Origin: Bacteroidia bacterium
GTDB taxonomy: Bacteria > Bacteroidota > Bacteroidia > Bacteroidales > Prolixibacteraceae
Direction: 5' to 3'
Length of the DNA: 64,000 nt
NCBI GenBank assembly: GCA_026391295.1
Contig: JAPLDS010000052.1
Coordinates: 18,209-82,208, forward strand
Both the position numbers and the translations under genes were made by a program. Shown here piece by piece: positions 61,254 to 64,000 of this stretch. The notes beneath the pieces were generated by a model. The model ran no database searches. It saw only the letters and a list, made by a program, of their open reading frames with translations, and was not told where the DNA came from. The stretch's first letter is position 1; each line of letters begins with the position of its first letter.

Positions 61254-62552
61254 ATGACTCATGCAGTACTTAAACGAACATTAACACCTTTATTACTCTG
61301 GGGGCTCGGTGTTGGCTATGTTATATCTGGGATGTATTTTGGATGGAACTTGGGCCTCGAAAAAGGGGGAACTCTGGGTATGGCTATGGCTACAGTGTTG
61401 GTGATAATCCTCTATTCGTGTTTTAGTTTCTCCTACGCCGAACTGGCTTGTGCGATACCAAAGGCTGGTGGTGCTTATGACTATGCCGAACGTGCCTTTA
61501 AAAAAGATATCGGATTTATTACGGGCTTAGCTCAGATCATCGAATTTGTGTTTGCACCCCCGGCGATCGCCATTGCTATTGGAGCCTATTTCCATTTAGC
61601 CTTTCCTGAAGTCTCGGTCATGTTTACTGCAATTGTTGTGTATCTGCTGTTTACGGCATTAAATATCTATGGAATAAACGCCGCTGCAAACTTTGAATTG
61701 GTCGTAACTATATTAGCCGTTGGAGAACTCTTATTATTCTCGGGTCTCACCTTGCCCCATTTTTCAGCTTCTCATTTTACACAAAACCCATTTCCTAATG
61801 GTTGGACCGGTGCTTTTGCAGCTATCCCCTTTGCGATTTGGTTCTTCTTAGGGATCGAAGGGGTGGCTAATGTCGCTGAAGAGACGATAAACCCTCAGAA
61901 AGATATCATCAAAGGGTTTGGTTGGGCCTTGCTAACCTTGGTGGTATTGTGCGTACTTGTCTTTGTTGCATCCATAGGTATAGGAGGCTGGGAATCCATC
62001 GTTTATGCTGCCAATGGCACCACTTCCGATTCTCCACTTCCAATGGCATTGGGACATATCTTTGCGACGGACCATCTTTTTTATAAACTGCTAATTGGCA
62101 TTGGACTTTTTGGATTGGTCGCTTCATTTCACGGATTACTGCTTGCTAGTGGACGTGCTACCTTCGAATTTGGAAAGATTGGCAACGCACCTCATTTCTT
62201 AGGTAGAGTTCATTCTAAGTTTCAGACTCCAGCCAATGCCTTGATCTTTAATGCTCTTATTGGTATACTTATCCTTTGCACAGGTAAAACAGATCAGATT
62301 ATTATAATTTCTGTCTTTGGAGCCCTGTCCTTATATGCCTTATCGATGCTTTCGGTGCTTAAATTGCGCAAGGCTGAGCCCCATCTTAAAAGACCTTTTA
62401 TGGTCCCATTTTATCCTTTTACACCCATTGTGGCGTTTGTGTTATCGCTGGTTTGCATCGTTGCATTATGCTATGCTTATGGTGTTCTCGCTATCTATTA
62501 TTTTGGTATCTTGCTGTTCTTTTATCTGCTTTTTAAAATCTTTAAAAAATGA
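61254..62552 (+). CDS. APC-superfamily permease, ethanolamine-permease-like
   Basis: 432 aa with about twelve membrane helices. Helix 1-2 'VGYVISGMYFGWNLGLEKGG' and helix 3 'FSYAELACAIPKAGGAYDYA', followed by 'GLAQIIEFVFAPPAIAIAIG', closely match the ethanolamine permease (EAT) type of the amino acid-polyamine-organocation family. A later 'FFLGIEGVANVAEETINPQK' is the conserved helix 6-7 region. The stop overlaps the start of the next gene by 4 bp (ATGA), showing translational coupling with a glutamine-synthetase-family enzyme. Substrate most likely ethanolamine or a similar small amine. Confidence 0.85.
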   Translation: MTHAVLKRTLTPLLLWGLGVGYVISGMYFGWNLGLEKGGTLGMAMATVLVIILYSCFSFSYAELACAIPKAGGAYDYAERAFKKDIGFITGLAQIIEFVFAPPAIAIAIGAYFHLAFPEVSVMFTAIVVYLLFTALNIYGINAAANFELVVTILAVGELLLFSGLTLPHFSASHFTQNPFPNGWTGAFAAIPFAIWFFLGIEGVANVAEETINPQKDIIKGFGWALLTLVVLCVLVFVASIGIGGWESIVYAANGTTSDSPLPMALGHIFATDHLFYKLLIGIGLFGLVASFHGLLLASGRATFEFGKIGNAPHFLGRVHSKFQTPANALIFNALIGILILCTGKTDQIIIISVFGALSLYALSMLSVLKLRKAEPHLKRPFMVPFYPFTPIVAFVLSLVCIVALCYAYGVLAIYYFGILLFFYLLFKIFKK

Positions 62553-63898
62553 GCCACGAAGAGATCTTTGCGTATGTCCGTAGCCACGAATCTGGCCGAG
62601 TAAAAGTAGCAGTCGCCGATATCGACGGTGTCTTAAGGGGTAAATATATCTCAAGTGAGAAATTCCTTGCCTCTGCAAATGGAGACCTCGGATTTTGCGA
62701 TGTGGTCTTTGGATGGGATATGACAGATGCTGCTTATGATAATTCAAGCTATACTGGTTGGCACAGTGGCTATCCTGATGCTAAAGTAAAATTAAGTCTC
62801 GATAGTTTTCGCAAGATCCCATGGGAGAATGGAACGCCATTTTTCTTGGGTGAATTTATTGATGCCTCAGGGGCAGCTTTATCGATCTGTCCTCGTCAAC
62901 TCCTTAGGAAAATTATTGGTGATCTTTCTAATGCTGGATTTGAAGCAAAATGTGCACAGGAATTCGAGTGGTTTAACTTCGCTGAAACACCTCAGACATT
63001 TGCCGAAAAAGAGGGCCGTCATCTGACACCGCTGACACCCGGCATGTTCGGCTATTCAATCTTAAGAAGTAGTGTTCGGAATGACTTCTTTTCCGCACTT
63101 TTCGATCAGATGAAACAATTCGATATTCATTTGGAAGGACTTCATACCGAAACTGGCCCTGGTGTTTACGAAGCGGCTATAACCTATAGCGATGTGCTTT
63201 TGGCTGCTGATAATGCCATATTGTTTAAAACCTCCGTAAAAGAGATTGCTTATAAACATGGTGTTTTGGCAACCTTTATGGCTAAGGTAAGCGAAAATCT
63301 GCCGGGTTGTAGTGGCCATGTGCATCAGTCTCTTTGGAAGGAAAATACAAATATTTTTCATGACGCGTCAGGGAAACACCAGATGAGTGAACTGATGAAT
63401 CAATATATCGCAGGTCAACTTTATTGCTTGCCACATATCTTACCGATGGTCGCCCCAACGATAAATTCTTACAAGCGACTCGTTGAGGGGGCTTGGGCTC
63501 CAACAACCGTTACTTGGGGTGTCGACAATCGGACGGTGGCTTTGCGGGCCATTACAGGCGGCAGTAAATCATGCCGTCTCGAAACACGCGTGGTAGGCAG
63601 CGATACCAATCCCTATCTGGCGCTGAGTGCTTGCCTGGCCGCTGGTCTTTATGGAATTAAAAATAAACTAAAATTGCAAGATGCTACCTCTGGCAACGGC
63701 TACCGCGATGAGTCTAATGGACGATTTCCTAAAAGCCTTGAAGAGGCGAATCAAAATATGAAGAAATCATCTGTAGCAAAAGAACTCTTCGGAGAGACTT
63801 TTGTCACCCATTTTACCCAAACCCGCGACTGGGAAGTGCGTCAGTTTGCCAAGGTGGTTACCGACTGGGAAACAAAACGGTACTTCGAGATCATCTAA
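62549..63898 (+). CDS. Glutamine-synthetase-family ligase (gamma-glutamyl-amine synthetase candidate)
   Basis: 449 aa. GS catalytic-domain blocks: 'AQEFEWFNF' (start of the metal-binding beta-barrel), 'GLHTETGPGVYEAAITY', 'GVLATFMAKVSENLPGCSGH' with 'SGHVHQSLW', and 'GSKSCRLETRVVGSDTNPYL'. The N-terminal beta-grasp ('VKVAVADIDGVLRGKYIS') has the DIDGxLRGK form seen in GS-like enzymes such as PuuA and GlnA3/4 rather than in assimilatory GS. Coupling to an ethanolamine-type permease suggests ATP-dependent gamma-glutamylation of the imported amine as the first catabolic step. Substrate inferred from context. Confidence 0.88.
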   Translation: MSHEEIFAYVRSHESGRVKVAVADIDGVLRGKYISSEKFLASANGDLGFCDVVFGWDMTDAAYDNSSYTGWHSGYPDAKVKLSLDSFRKIPWENGTPFFLGEFIDASGAALSICPRQLLRKIIGDLSNAGFEAKCAQEFEWFNFAETPQTFAEKEGRHLTPLTPGMFGYSILRSSVRNDFFSALFDQMKQFDIHLEGLHTETGPGVYEAAITYSDVLLAADNAILFKTSVKEIAYKHGVLATFMAKVSENLPGCSGHVHQSLWKENTNIFHDASGKHQMSELMNQYIAGQLYCLPHILPMVAPTINSYKRLVEGAWAPTTVTWGVDNRTVALRAITGGSKSCRLETRVVGSDTNPYLALSACLAAGLYGIKNKLKLQDATSGNGYRDESNGRFPKSLEEANQNMKKSSVAKELFGETFVTHFTQTRDWEVRQFAKVVTDWETKRYFEII

Positions 63899-63950
63899 TC
63901 AAGTCCGAAGGACTTTAATTTCACTAACTCTCAGTGAACTGGGAGTTAAA
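63899..63950. repeat. REP-like hairpins downstream of the GS-family gene
   Basis: AAGTCC-GAA-GGACTTT (from 63902) and AACTCtCAGTgaACTGgGAGTT (about 63926-63947) are adjacent palindromes. The first shares the AGTCCnnnGGACT core with the cluster at 29905-30145. They could also act as a terminator. No gene is visible in the remaining 50 bases to the window edge. Confidence 0.55.
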
Positions 63951-64000
63951 AGATCTCAAATGTGGATGGCTGTTATGTTAGTCGGGTTACTAATGTGGTT

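Overview
The window looks like a Bacteroidota chromosome. It carries two SusC/SusD outer-membrane uptake pairs, many secreted or lipoprotein glycan-degrading enzymes, A/T-rich spacers, almost no Shine-Dalgarno sequences, and several matches to the Bacteroidota -7 element TAnnTTTG. A marine or anaerobic Bacteroidia lineage is plausible, but the genus cannot be fixed from the sequence. No rRNA, tRNA, CRISPR array, transposase or integrase was seen.

Layout. (1) 1-6737, minus strand: an operon encoding a PKD lipoprotein, SusC, SusD and a GH172-like protein cut by the left edge. (2) 7059-13400, plus strand: a CPBP protease, a membrane-anchored GH31, a His-rich metal-transporter-like protein, a GxxExxY nuclease-fold gene inside a cluster of hairpin repeats, and an unknown membrane protein. 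(3) 13923-18972, plus strand: a second SusC/SusD pair ending in a strong terminator. (4) 19324-32724, plus strand: two propeller/alpha-helical proteins (one broken), a purple-acid-phosphatase-like lipoprotein, a GH127, a third propeller/helical protein, a REP-like hairpin cluster and a GH92. (5) 32787-35265: a DUF1080 lipoprotein (minus strand) and an 11-repeat TPR protein (plus strand). (6) 35290-52996, minus strand: two transcription units. The upstream one encodes a beta-helix protein, a TIM-barrel-like lipoprotein and a Gfo/Idh/MocA oxidoreductase, and ends in a terminator. The second encodes a ceramidase-like hydrolase, two GH67-N-like paralogues, a broken DapA-family aldolase and two more propeller/helical proteins. 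(7) 53315-60553, plus strand: a broken GH106, an esterase and a propeller/phosphoesterase. (8) 60654-63898, plus strand: a small membrane protein, then an ethanolamine-permease-like transporter overlapping a glutamine-synthetase-family gene.

Regions 1-7 read as one large polysaccharide-utilisation region. Two SusCD pairs import oligosaccharides. Surface and periplasmic enzymes remove rhamnose (GH106, now broken), arabinofuranose (GH127), mannose (GH92), alpha-glucosyl or xylosyl units (GH31) and perhaps uronic acid (GH67-like). Esterase and phosphoesterases remove substituents. No sulfatase, hybrid two-component regulator or sigma/anti-sigma pair is in view.

The most notable features are five copies of one secreted propeller plus alpha-helical-domain family that I cannot assign to a described enzyme family, two tandem copies of a GH67-N-like family, and three genes that each lost an internal block together with the reading frame.
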